A stretch of DNA of 56,430 nucleotides, from assembly GCA_021648485.1 (NCBI GenBank), contig JAKISS010000013.1, positions 1 through 56,430 on the forward strand. The letters are read 5' to 3'. Shown here piece after piece: positions 34,954 through 42,558 of this stretch; within the stretch, counting starts at the first letter, position 1; each line of letters begins with the position of its first letter. A program made the position numbers and the translations under genes. The notes beneath the pieces are model-generated. The model made no database searches. It saw only the letters and a program-made list of their open reading frames with translations, and had not been told where the DNA came from. Source of the stretch: Gammaproteobacteria bacterium (lineage in GTDB: Bacteria; Pseudomonadota; Gammaproteobacteria; SZUA-152).

Positions 34954-35559
34954 ATGAGCACTGATAGGGGCATTGATGATACAACTCGCCGCAAGCGCAA
35001 GGCAGGTTCCAGAGCTGCTCATGGCAAGTGCATGCTCACGCGACGTCAGTTCCTGTTATACAGCGGTGGTACCGCAATGACGGCAAGCACGGTTTCACTG
35101 GGTTTGTTTCCGGGCAGTGCAACGGCGACCACTGCGAAGGTGGTGGGGTATCCACGCAAGCTGATTGCAAAACTCAGCGAGCTGAAAGACAACGTGCCGG
35201 TGGATTTTAATTACCCGGATGACTTGGGTAACTCAGCCGCAATGATTGTAAAAATGGGTGGGGTGCAGGCGGGGGGTGGTATTGGGTCACAACGGGATGT
35301 GGTGGCTTATAACTACCTTTGTACTCATCAAGGCGGGCCACTGCAAGGCAGTTATGTTGCCGAGGGGCCACACCGGATTCTGGGTCAATGCCCTTTGCAT
35401 CTTTCGACCTATGATTTGACCCGGCATGGCATTGTTATTTCCGGTCAGGCCTACGAAAGCCTGCCTCAAGTGTTACTGGAACTGGATGGTGATGATATTT
35501 ACGCCGTGGGCATGATGGGGCTGATTTTTGGACGACATAAAAATTTGCTGGAATCCTGA
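34954..35559 (+). CDS. idrB: Tat-exported Rieske subunit, IdrB/AioB-like
   Basis: Small iron-sulfur subunit of an AioBA/IdrBA-type enzyme (201 residues). A twin-arginine signal is visible (LTRRQFLLYSGG, arginines 30-31, hydrophobic stretch to about 57). The Rieske ligands are C123-x-H125 in CTHQGG and C146-x2-H149 in CPLHLS. The two extra cysteines that make the disulfide in bc1-type Rieske proteins are missing (Gly and Leu at those places). The protein would fold with its [2Fe-2S] cluster and travel with the catalytic subunit through Tat, since the large subunit has no signal of its own. It lies between the second peroxidase and the molybdoenzyme with short gaps, in one operon. Confidence 0.88.
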   Translation: MSTDRGIDDTTRRKRKAGSRAAHGKCMLTRRQFLLYSGGTAMTASTVSLGLFPGSATATTAKVVGYPRKLIAKLSELKDNVPVDFNYPDDLGNSAAMIVKMGGVQAGGGIGSQRDVVAYNYLCTHQGGPLQGSYVAEGPHRILGQCPLHLSTYDLTRHGIVISGQAYESLPQVLLELDGDDIYAVGMMGLIFGRHKNLLES

Positions 35560-35583
35560 CAGGTATTAGAGGAGGGTGAGGAC

Positions 35584-38295
35584 ATGACAACTGAATATTA
35601 TATCCCCGAAGACAGTGCGCCGCTGCCGCCGAAAAATTGCGACGTACTGACCACTGCCTGTGATTATTGCATTGTCGCTTGCGGTTACAAAGTCTATCGT
35701 TGGCCTATGAGCACACCGGATGGTGGACCGAAGGCTCATGAAAATGCTTATGGTATCGATTTCCCGTCATTTACACTCCAGGACTGGGTGGCACCCACGC
35801 AACACAATGTGGTGATGCACAATGGGCGTCCTCACAAGATTGTGATTACACCGGATAAGGATACCCGGCATGTCAACCTGCAAGGTGATTCCAGTATTCG
35901 TGGCGGATGTATCGCACAAAAAGTGTATAACCCGGACAAGCCTACCTGGGACCGGCTCAAGAATCCGTTGGTACGTATTAACGGTATTCTGCAACCAGTG
36001 ACCTGGGACTTTGCGTTAGACATCGCGGCGGAAGTCGCCAAACATGTCATCAAGGAACATGGAGCCAATGCCTATTCTGTGAAGACCTATGGTTACCAGT
36101 TTATGGAGAATATGTACGCCATTACCAAGTTCTCTTTCCGTGATGTGAATACGGCCTCATGGACCTGGCACGACACACCCTCCAAGGCTACTTCAACACC
36201 GGGTTATCGTGATGCCGGTTTTGATAATTTTGCACCTTCCTATGAGGACTGGGGGGCTGCCGATACGTTATTGATCAGTGGTACTGATCCTTACGAAACC
36301 AAGACCATTATTTTTACCTCATGGATAAAACCCGGCATTGATCGTGGCATGAAAGTGATCTCACTGAATCCGCGTGAGACGGGCGGTGTCACTTATGCCA
36401 AAAAAATGGGTAATGGTTTGCTGCTTGATTTGTATCCCGGTACTGACAGTATCGTGCTGGGTGCTATGACCCGTATTATTCTTGAGAATGGCTGGGAAGA
36501 TACAGACTGGATCAAAAAATGGGTCAACAATAAATTTGAAACCGACTCCGGTTTTGGCCAGGGCACTCGTAACACGCCGTGGCAATGGCGAACCACCTGG
36601 GGAAAATTTCAGACGGGTGGTTTTGACGGTTATAAAAAATGGTTGATGGAACAGGATGAGTACAAGCTGGAAAACGCCGCACAAATCAGTGGCGTTGACG
36701 TTGCCAAAATTCGTCAGGCCGCTGACTGGATGGCTAAACCCAAGGCCGATGGCAGTCGCATCAAGGCTTCGCTTGGTCTGGAAAAGGGCAACTACTGGTC
36801 AGCAGGCACATCCAGTACCAATGCGCTGGCATCATTGGCCACCCTGGTGGGTGCCGGTGGCCGACCGGGTCAGGTCATAGGGCGCTTTGGCGGCCATCAG
36901 CGTGGCGGTCAGAATGGTGGCAAATACCCACGTAATAAATCACCCATGAAAGTGCCAGGACGTCGGCGTCGTCCACTGGATACTGATCGCTGGCTGAAAT
37001 CCGGCCATACCCGCTTTGCCCATGTTATCGGTACTACCTGGATGCAGGCCATGGCGGGAACGGTGGGTTTGCAACAGAGTTTCGAGCAACTGGTGACGTT
37101 AAACCCGCATCAGATACGGTCACATGATAAACAGGAAATCATTGATACTCTGAAAAAACGTGCGGACTCTGGTGGCATGGTAGTGATTAATCAGGAGATT
37201 TATCTGCGAGACCCGATTGGCAGTCGCTTTGCGGACATTGTGTTTCCCGCAGCCACCTGGGGAGAAGTGGATTTCATGCGCGCCAATGGTGAACGCCGTT
37301 TGCGTTTGTACTCGAAATTTTATGACGCTCCCGGCGATGCACAACCAGACTGGTGGATCATCGCTCAGCTGGCCAAGCGCATGGGCTTTGAAGGCTACGA
37401 CTGGAAAAACTCCAATGATGTGGCCGAAGAAATGTCACGTTACTCACGCAAGAGTCGCAAGTCCTATCACATGATCAAGGTCGCAGCACACCGCGAGGGA
37501 ACAACGCTGCATGAAAAATTACGTTCACTGGGCACTGACGGCATTCAGGGGCCAGTGTTTTACAACTATGATACAGGTGAACTTCATGGTACCAAGCGCT
37601 TGCATGATACCACGCTGACACGGGAAGATATGGACAAAAAATGGGGGGCAGATGGCCCTGCGGGTGCCAATATGCACTCCAAAAAATACACCCATTTCAA
37701 TAGCCAGACCGGCAAGATCAATTTGCAAAAACATCCCTGGGACATTATTTCAACCTACTGGAACTGGTTGAAGCCCAGAGGTGATGAGTTATGGCATACC
37801 AATGGCCGTATCAACGAAATCTGGCAATCCGGTTTTGACGATACCGAACGCCGTGCCTATATTGCCCAGCGTTTCCCTGCCGATGCCCAATTCGTCGAAA
37901 TTCATCCTGATGATGCGGCGGCTCGTGGTATTGAATCCGGTGATCTGGTGATGATGTATAACGAACGCGTACCCAACTTCAAAGATGTCATTCTAGGGGT
38001 TTTCTCAAATGATCTTCAATTTGATGAAGCGCTGAAAAATGGACATATCGAATTAGGTAAGGCAGCAGTAACCGCCGTAGCGCTGGTAACTCCGGCCATC
38101 AAGAAGGGTGTAACCTTCAGTAATTTTCTTAATACGGTGCAGCCTACCAATGTGTTGCAAGGTGCAATAACAGATACCATTACCGGAAATTACAATTTCA
38201 AGTTAGGTATTGCAAAAATAAAAAAACTGGGAGAGTCAAAATACAAACATACCTTTAACAGTATGACCTTTGTGCCACGAACGCTGACGGCTTGA
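35584..38295 (+). CDS. idrA: Molybdopterin oxidoreductase of the AioA/IdrA family, probable iodate reductase
   Basis: Catalytic subunit (903 residues) with bis-MGD molybdenum and a [3Fe-4S] cluster. The cluster motif is C26-x2-C29-x3-C33 (ACDYCIVACGYKVYRWP), as in arsenite oxidase AioA, and Ser103/104 precede IRGG. Compared from memory with Alcaligenes AioA: His195 corresponds to H196 (WTWHDTPS), and Arg419 and His423 correspond to R434 and H438 (RFGGHQRGG). The arsenite-pocket Glu203 is replaced by a small residue (S204). With two diheme peroxidases upstream, this points to the iodate reductase clade (IdrA) instead of arsenite oxidation. The protein probably acts in the periplasm, co-exported with the Rieske subunit. 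A phylogeny is needed to settle substrate; other oxyanions remain possible. Confidence 0.8.
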   Translation: MTTEYYIPEDSAPLPPKNCDVLTTACDYCIVACGYKVYRWPMSTPDGGPKAHENAYGIDFPSFTLQDWVAPTQHNVVMHNGRPHKIVITPDKDTRHVNLQGDSSIRGGCIAQKVYNPDKPTWDRLKNPLVRINGILQPVTWDFALDIAAEVAKHVIKEHGANAYSVKTYGYQFMENMYAITKFSFRDVNTASWTWHDTPSKATSTPGYRDAGFDNFAPSYEDWGAADTLLISGTDPYETKTIIFTSWIKPGIDRGMKVISLNPRETGGVTYAKKMGNGLLLDLYPGTDSIVLGAMTRIILENGWEDTDWIKKWVNNKFETDSGFGQGTRNTPWQWRTTWGKFQTGGFDGYKKWLMEQDEYKLENAAQISGVDVAKIRQAADWMAKPKADGSRIKASLGLEKGNYWSAGTSSTNALASLATLVGAGGRPGQVIGRFGGHQRGGQNGGKYPRNKSPMKVPGRRRRPLDTDRWLKSGHTRFAHVIGTTWMQAMAGTVGLQQSFEQLVTLNPHQIRSHDKQEIIDTLKKRADSGGMVVINQEIYLRDPIGSRFADIVFPAATWGEVDFMRANGERRLRLYSKFYDAPGDAQPDWWIIAQLAKRMGFEGYDWKNSNDVAEEMSRYSRKSRKSYHMIKVAAHREGTTLHEKLRSLGTDGIQGPVFYNYDTGELHGTKRLHDTTLTREDMDKKWGADGPAGANMHSKKYTHFNSQTGKINLQKHPWDIISTYWNWLKPRGDELWHTNGRINEIWQSGFDDTERRAYIAQRFPADAQFVEIHPDDAAARGIESGDLVMMYNERVPNFKDVILGVFSNDLQFDEALKNGHIELGKAAVTAVALVTPAIKKGVTFSNFLNTVQPTNVLQGAITDTITGNYNFKLGIAKIKKLGESKYKHTFNSMTFVPRTLTA

Positions 38296-38322
38296 AGGAT
38301 ATGTGTTGCGAAGAAAAACCCC

Positions 38323-38342
38323 CGCTCAGGGACGAGCTTTTT
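38323..38342 (+). terminator. Weak terminator-like hairpin after the molybdoenzyme gene
   Basis: GCTC, six-base loop, GAGC, then six T, about 28 bases after the stop codon and preceded by an A run. The stem is only four pairs, so some read-through into mogA is possible. Confidence 0.4.
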
Positions 38343-38559
38343 TGAGGGAAGTGACCGATTAAGGTTTAAGGGTTTAAATATTTAAAGGATGGTGAGTTTT
38401 TATGGGGTTATACCAATACCGCCACATGCGCTTTTGGAGAAGTCTGGCTATCAAACACTGTTCAACCGAGGCAGTTTGTCAGTGACTCCGGCATGTCCCC
38501 TCCCGGCGGGGTATAACTCCATTTTTTCTAAAAATGCTGATAAAGAGTTTGTATTTGTC

Positions 38560-39096
38560 ATGACTGATTTTTCAGAAGTGCGTATCGGTATCGTCACTGT
38601 TTCAGATCGTGCCAGCCGTGGAGAATATGCAGATATCAGCGGGCCCGCGATAGAGACGGAACTGCACAGGATACTCGCAATGGACTGGAGGGTAATTACT
38701 CGTCTGGTGTCGGACGAACATCACGAAATAAAAGCCGTGTTGCGTGAGCTGTGCGATGAACAAAACACATGTCTGGTGGTGACGACAGGTGGTACCGGGC
38801 CTGCACTGCGTGATGTTACACCTGAGGCAACAGAAGCAGTTTGCACAAAAGTTCTCGATGGTTTCGGTGAGCAAATGCGTGCTGTATCCCTCAAGTTCGT
38901 ACCTACGGCTATTCTTTCGCGGCAGATTGCCGGCATACGTGGTTGCAGTCTGATTATCAACTTACCGGGGAAACCTGCTGCTATCGCACAATGCCTTCAG
39001 GCGGTATTTCCAGCCATACCATATTGTATTGATCTCATTGGTGGGCCATATTTGGTGACCGACCCGGATGTGGTAAAGGCCTTTCGTCCAGAGTGA
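38560..39096 (+). CDS. mog: Molybdopterin adenylyltransferase MogA
   Basis: Adenylates molybdopterin before metal insertion, a late step of molybdenum cofactor synthesis. The 178-residue length is normal and the motifs are intact: VRIGIVTVSDRASRGEY near the N-terminus, VVTTGGTGPALRDVTPEAT in the middle and INLPGKPAAIAQCL late. The open frame extends further upstream, but the family begins just before EVRIGIVTVSD, so the ATG at 38560 is chosen; its ribosome binding site is weak. Its place right after the molybdoenzyme, together with moaA in the other regulated operon, suggests that cofactor supply is coupled to this respiratory system. Confidence 0.92.
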   Translation: MTDFSEVRIGIVTVSDRASRGEYADISGPAIETELHRILAMDWRVITRLVSDEHHEIKAVLRELCDEQNTCLVVTTGGTGPALRDVTPEATEAVCTKVLDGFGEQMRAVSLKFVPTAILSRQIAGIRGCSLIINLPGKPAAIAQCLQAVFPAIPYCIDLIGGPYLVTDPDVVKAFRPE

Positions 39097-39150
39097 GTTA
39101 TACACCATCAATCATGGTTCATTGTTTAATCTGTGGCGGGTGATGATATT

Positions 39151-39546
39151 GTGCGCGTAACCCTGTTTACTGAATACTCATTCAAAGTGCTTTTATATTT
39201 AGCAGGTAGAAATGCGACATTGGTGACAGTGGATGAAGTTGCTCGTGAGTGTCACATGTCAAAAAATCATTTAGTTAAAGTCTTCCAAAACCTGGTTCAT
39301 TCAGATTTTGTCAACTCTGTGCGTGGAAAACATGGCGGCATTCGTCTGGCACGAGTGCCGGAGTTGATCAATCTGGGTGATGTGGCGCGCCAGACGGGTA
39401 TGAATCTGGACGAGGTGGATTGCTGTGATACCTCTGGGCATGATTGCCCCTTTGTGAATGATTGCAAACTGAAATATGTCATTCGCAATGCCCGTCGTAG
39501 CTACATGGCGACAATGGACGGGTATACATTGGATGCTATTTTGTAG
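39151..39546 (+). CDS. Rrf2-family regulator, NsrR-like
   Basis: Winged-helix repressor of the Rrf2 family (131 residues). The start is set at a GTG giving MRVTLFTEYSFKVLLYLA, which matches the NsrR N-terminus, with GGGTGAT upstream; the frame opens six codons earlier at another GTG. The DNA-binding helix is HMSKNHLVKVFQNLV. Four cysteines lie in the cluster loop: C91, C92, C99 and C105, a spacing compatible with the [4Fe-4S] site of nitric-oxide-sensing NsrR. It may sense NO or redox state. Its targets in this window are not evident. The 54-base gap to mogA leaves co-transcription possible. Confidence 0.88.
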   Translation: MRVTLFTEYSFKVLLYLAGRNATLVTVDEVARECHMSKNHLVKVFQNLVHSDFVNSVRGKHGGIRLARVPELINLGDVARQTGMNLDEVDCCDTSGHDCPFVNDCKLKYVIRNARRSYMATMDGYTLDAIL

Positions 39547-39574
39547 AATCAGGCCACGCTGGTTACCAGTATAA

Positions 39575-39760
39575 AATCCAACGCAAAGGCGCGAAGGCGC
39601 AGAGAACGCAGAGAGGTATCCACAACATTTGAGATTCAGATATTTACGGAACCTGTCTGTCATAAAACCAAAATTTCAATTGCTATGGGTATATATCTTT
39701 TGCTTATTATCCTCTAAACCCTTTGCGCTCTCTGCCTCTTTGCGCCTTTGCGTTGGATTT
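39575..39760. repeat. Inverted pair of CGCAAAGGCGC-type intergenic repeats
   Basis: Left copy 39575-39616 begins AATCCAACGCAAAGGCGC. Right copy about 39718-39760 is its inverse, ending GCGCCTTTGCGTTGGATT. About 100 bases lie between. The same sequence family occurs at 55888-55959 and, weakly, at 31880-31903. The pair sits between the convergent Rrf2 and porin genes. No coding capacity. Together with the site at 39785 it accounts for most of the gap 39547-39904. Confidence 0.75.
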
Positions 39761-39784
39761 GATGGTTTTGTGATTCGAGGGTAA

Positions 39785-39799
39785 GGAACAGTCTGTTCC
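39785..39799. promoter_or_regulatory. Orphan GGAAC-N5-GTTCC palindrome
   Basis: GGAAC AGTCT GTTCC has the same GAAC-N5-GTTC core as the activator sites but lies between the 3' ends of two convergent genes, with no sigma-54 promoter found nearby. It may be a chance match, a remote enhancer or the site of an unseen small RNA gene. Confidence 0.35.
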
Positions 39800-39904
39800 G
39801 CCGAATGTAAACTAATGACTTTATTCGATTGAATATTTTAAACGCTTAATTCATATCCAAGAATATGGGGCATGAATACCATGCCCACATCCCGGATGTG
39901 ATGA

Positions 39905-40966
39905 TCAGAACTTCACATTGAAATTAATCTGTGCGCGGGAACGATCATCCTGTGTATCCACACCCTTGGTGATGAGCTTTGCATCATAATAACGAACATC
40001 CATGGTGCTGTTATTGCCCAGTTTGTAATCCAGTTGCAGGCGGGGGCCTTTGAAATTATCTGCCGAGGGCTCATTGGAACCGAAGTTATCCTGCGTAAAG
40101 ACACCATCGCCCGGGGTGGCGAAGGTTTCCACATAATAATAATAAGCGCGTAGACCTACGGTTTTATTGATTTTAAAACGTATCTGGGCAACGTAAGCCG
40201 TGTCTTCCGTATCGGCATTGCTTTGTAAATAATCGACACCGAATCGCCAAGAGCCGGTGCGCAACTGGCCGCTGATGATCCAGTGACGGTCAGCATGCAA
40301 GCCATCGGCAAGACCATCATCCGTTGCATCCATGTCAGTGGGGGCATCCAGCGTGGCACCGCCAGCGGCGAGAGTATACTTCATACCTCCACTGCCTCCA
40401 TGATAGACAGCCTGATAAGTAAAGGCCGTCACATCATCATTCCAGCCTCCATCGGTAACAATGATATAGGCTCCGTTGAGGGTTAGAGAGCCAGCCTTGT
40501 ATATCAGGGCAAAAGCATCGGGATTAATATCATTATCCCAGAACACCTCGGTCTGCTGCCAGAAATTAAACCCCGTTTTTCCGCCGATGACCGTGAGATT
40601 TTTTATACCGGTGAATGCGATATAGGCCTGATCAAAACCCAGGTTACTGCCGGAAGGAGGGGAGTCTGCGGTAGAGAAAGTATTATGAGGTGAATTCATG
40701 CCATTACCGGTTGCCAGACGTAACCTGCCGGACCATTCACCATTAACTTTAAAGGCGACACCAAAGCGTGCGCGATAACGCCAGCGGTCACGATTATTGG
40801 TTGTACTATCCTGTTTTTTTCTGTCGTCAGCCTCAATGCGTAAACGCACATCGCCAAATAATTCTACTTTGTCATCCTTATCCAGCGGAATAGATGCGGT
40901 AGCCATGGAGGGTAAGATCAATGCGACAGTGATAATACCGGCAGCGACAATAGTCTGGGTATTCAT
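39905..40966 (-). CDS. Outer-membrane porin-like beta-barrel protein
   Basis: A 353-residue exported protein with signal peptide (about 1-24, ending MATAS). It then has alternating beta-strand segments rich in aromatic and Gly residues, opening VELFGDVRLRIEADDR and ending with a C-terminal Phe (FNVKF), as in outer-membrane barrels. The composition suggests a putative porin or alginate-export-like barrel family. The start is the ATG at 40966 with GGGGAG upstream; the frame runs further but without a signal. A sigma-54 promoter (41058-41073) and a TGAAC-N5-GTTCA site (41250-41264) precede it, so it seems to belong to the same regulon as the respiratory operons. It probably admits the oxyanion or a related small solute. 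Confidence 0.8.
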   Translation of the reverse strand: MNTQTIVAAGIITVALILPSMATASIPLDKDDKVELFGDVRLRIEADDRKKQDSTTNNRDRWRYRARFGVAFKVNGEWSGRLRLATGNGMNSPHNTFSTADSPPSGSNLGFDQAYIAFTGIKNLTVIGGKTGFNFWQQTEVFWDNDINPDAFALIYKAGSLTLNGAYIIVTDGGWNDDVTAFTYQAVYHGGSGGMKYTLAAGGATLDAPTDMDATDDGLADGLHADRHWIISGQLRTGSWRFGVDYLQSNADTEDTAYVAQIRFKINKTVGLRAYYYYVETFATPGDGVFTQDNFGSNEPSADNFKGPRLQLDYKLGNNSTMDVRYYDAKLITKGVDTQDDRSRAQINFNVKF

Positions 40967-41057
40967 TATTTTCTCCCCTGATGAATCAATTGAATATAAT
41001 GGGGCACTTTTATAGCCCTTCAGTTTTCCTTTGTTATTTTTCCTCTTAGTCAAGGGC

Positions 41058-41073
41058 AGCACTTACTGTGCCA
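41058..41073 (-). promoter_or_regulatory. Sigma-54 promoter of the porin gene
   Basis: On the minus strand TGGCACAGTAAGTGCT. The -24 element is perfect and GG-N10-GC spacing is exact, making it the best match of the four. Predicted transcript start is near 41048, about 80 bases before the porin ATG. Confidence 0.8.
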
Positions 41074-41249
41074 AATGCACAGGGTTTTATTGCGCAAGTG
41101 CTGTGGAGAAACAGAATGAAGATTCTATCTTTTTTGTGAAAAAACAGCGGCTTGCCGGTGTAAAGTGGCGCTACCGGGAAATGCGGGGACAGGTGAATAA
41201 TTCAACGGATGAATGTTTGATTCAAATCGTTAAATTGCAGGAGTTTGCT

Positions 41250-41264
41250 TGAACAGATTGTTCA
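41250..41264. promoter_or_regulatory. Activator site TGAAC-N5-GTTCA upstream of the porin
   Basis: Perfect palindrome TGAAC AGATT GTTCA centred about 209 bases before the predicted porin transcript start. Two further GTTCA half-sites follow at about 41285 and 41296. The region 40967-41356 otherwise holds no gene. Confidence 0.72.
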
Positions 41265-41356
41265 GTTTGCGTTTGTTTAGTGTCGTTCAGCTTGCGTTCA
41301 TTTAAAGCAATGTACTTTGATGGTTCTGTTGGTGCATTCAGTGTGCGACAGTGGCT

Positions 41357-41878
41357 TTATTTACGTACTAGGCGTATCGCCCATTCGTATTCCTTATTGC
41401 CTATGTAGCGACTGCCATTGCGAAAATAAACAAGCCAGGCTCCCTGTCGAGCATATTTACCGAGTGTGCTGGTCCAGAAGCCGGTATGTGGAGTGTTTGG
41501 GAAGATTTCGCTGTTAATCGCAGGGTCGTAGCATTTGGATTCGACCAAAGAGCCAAGTTCTTCGAGAGTAGGTAATCGCCAATTGCTAGACCCGATGTAG
41601 CCTCCTTGCTGATTATTAAGTCGGGTAATGGTGGAGTGCGCGTCATTCCAGTCCATACGGTCAGGCACATTCTGACAACTTTTTTTATCCCACTGCATGC
41701 CCAATGGGCAACGAGTCCAGGTAAGGCCGGTTTTGGTATCAAGAACAACGCCAGAATCGTTGTTCTTGAAGCGTTTGCTGGGTGTATCTGCATCTGCGGA
41801 ACGATAACATTCCTCACCTAAGGCATAACTGCTGAATGTGTACAGAATAATAAAAAGACCGGCTATTTTGTAATGCAT
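41357..41878 (-). CDS. Exported DUF1566 (Lcl-type) domain protein
   Basis: A 173-residue secreted protein with signal peptide (about 1-20, GLFIILYTFSSYALG). The DUF1566 pattern is plain: VVLDTKTGLTWTRCPLG, WNDAHSTITRLNN, SNWRLPTLEELGSLV and the end GFWTSTLG...AIRLVRK. The family is found in secreted and surface proteins, often in multi-gene clusters, and has no settled function. The start chosen is the ATG giving the signal peptide; the frame opens 21 codons earlier. It stands alone on the minus strand beside a transposase remnant. Confidence 0.85.
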   Translation of the reverse strand: MHYKIAGLFIILYTFSSYALGEECYRSADADTPSKRFKNNDSGVVLDTKTGLTWTRCPLGMQWDKKSCQNVPDRMDWNDAHSTITRLNNQQGGYIGSSNWRLPTLEELGSLVESKCYDPAINSEIFPNTPHTGFWTSTLGKYARQGAWLVYFRNGSRYIGNKEYEWAIRLVRK

Positions 41879-42246
41879 AAAATTCAACTCGTTATTGTTT
41901 GTGCGTAATATTACAGGCGTATCCTGAAAACACAAATCCACAGGCGAGCATTATACTTAACAGTTGCGAATTATGCATGCACAGCATGGATAATTTTTTG
42001 ATTTTCGACCATTTGTGTGGAATATGATTTTAACGCATCATAATCTAGAGCGTGATCAAAATCCTTCGAATAAGGATGATGGAAACATGATTCTCGAATA
42101 GCTATATATTTATATAAGCCTGAATGTGCATTTGTAAAGTCTAAAATTAATATCATGGTTTTGGGGATGGCAGTATCTTCCAATGGCCCAGTCAATGCAC
42201 TGCTGATGGATATTCAGGTTAGCCATTTACAAAAAAAGTTAAAAGT

Positions 42247-42533
42247 GGGTCTTCAGAAGAATCTGTGGGTGAAATATTGAGTATTTAGCGAAGCTTGTGT
42301 CGCATTGAGTTTCACATCATGATGTTAGTTACCAGACCGATATCAAGAAACAGAGAAACCCAATGCGAATAAGAACCCTGCTGAATCAATGCCAAAAATA
42401 CAAGTCATTTTCATTTGTCAAAGAATACATTGAAGAAATCAAAGGGGAATCGGCACTGATCGTTGAAATTTAGAGCGAAAAAATGGCAAGCCGATCTGTC
42501 ACTGTTGTGGAACGTTATGTTAAATGTCTCTTT
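42247..42533 (+). pseudogene. Remnant of an ISL3-family insertion sequence
   Basis: GGGTCTTCAGAAGAATCTG at 42247 resembles the terminal inverted repeat of proteobacterial ISL3 elements. From ATG 42363 a frame reads MRIRTLLNQCQKYKSFSFVK and stops after 36 residues; after a frame change it continues ERKNGKPICHCCGTLC (about 42475-42530) and stops again. These are the N-terminus and zinc-finger start of an ISL3 transposase, broken by a frameshift and cut off before the catalytic domain. The right end is missing and the remnant abuts the apbE stop codon (42559). The rest of the gap (41879-42246) shows no supported gene. Confidence 0.7.
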
Positions 42534-42558
42534 GGCGTTTTTTATAAATCGTCCGGCA

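Noticed and set aside
35584-38295. Arsenite oxidase AioA as the name for the molybdoenzyme
   Set aside because: The pocket glutamate is replaced and two diheme peroxidases accompany it. Arsenite oxidase is kept only as the family, not as the function.
41971-42195. 74-codon minus-strand frame starting with TTG
   Set aside because: Rare start codon, no ribosome binding site, no motif, and next to a transposase remnant.
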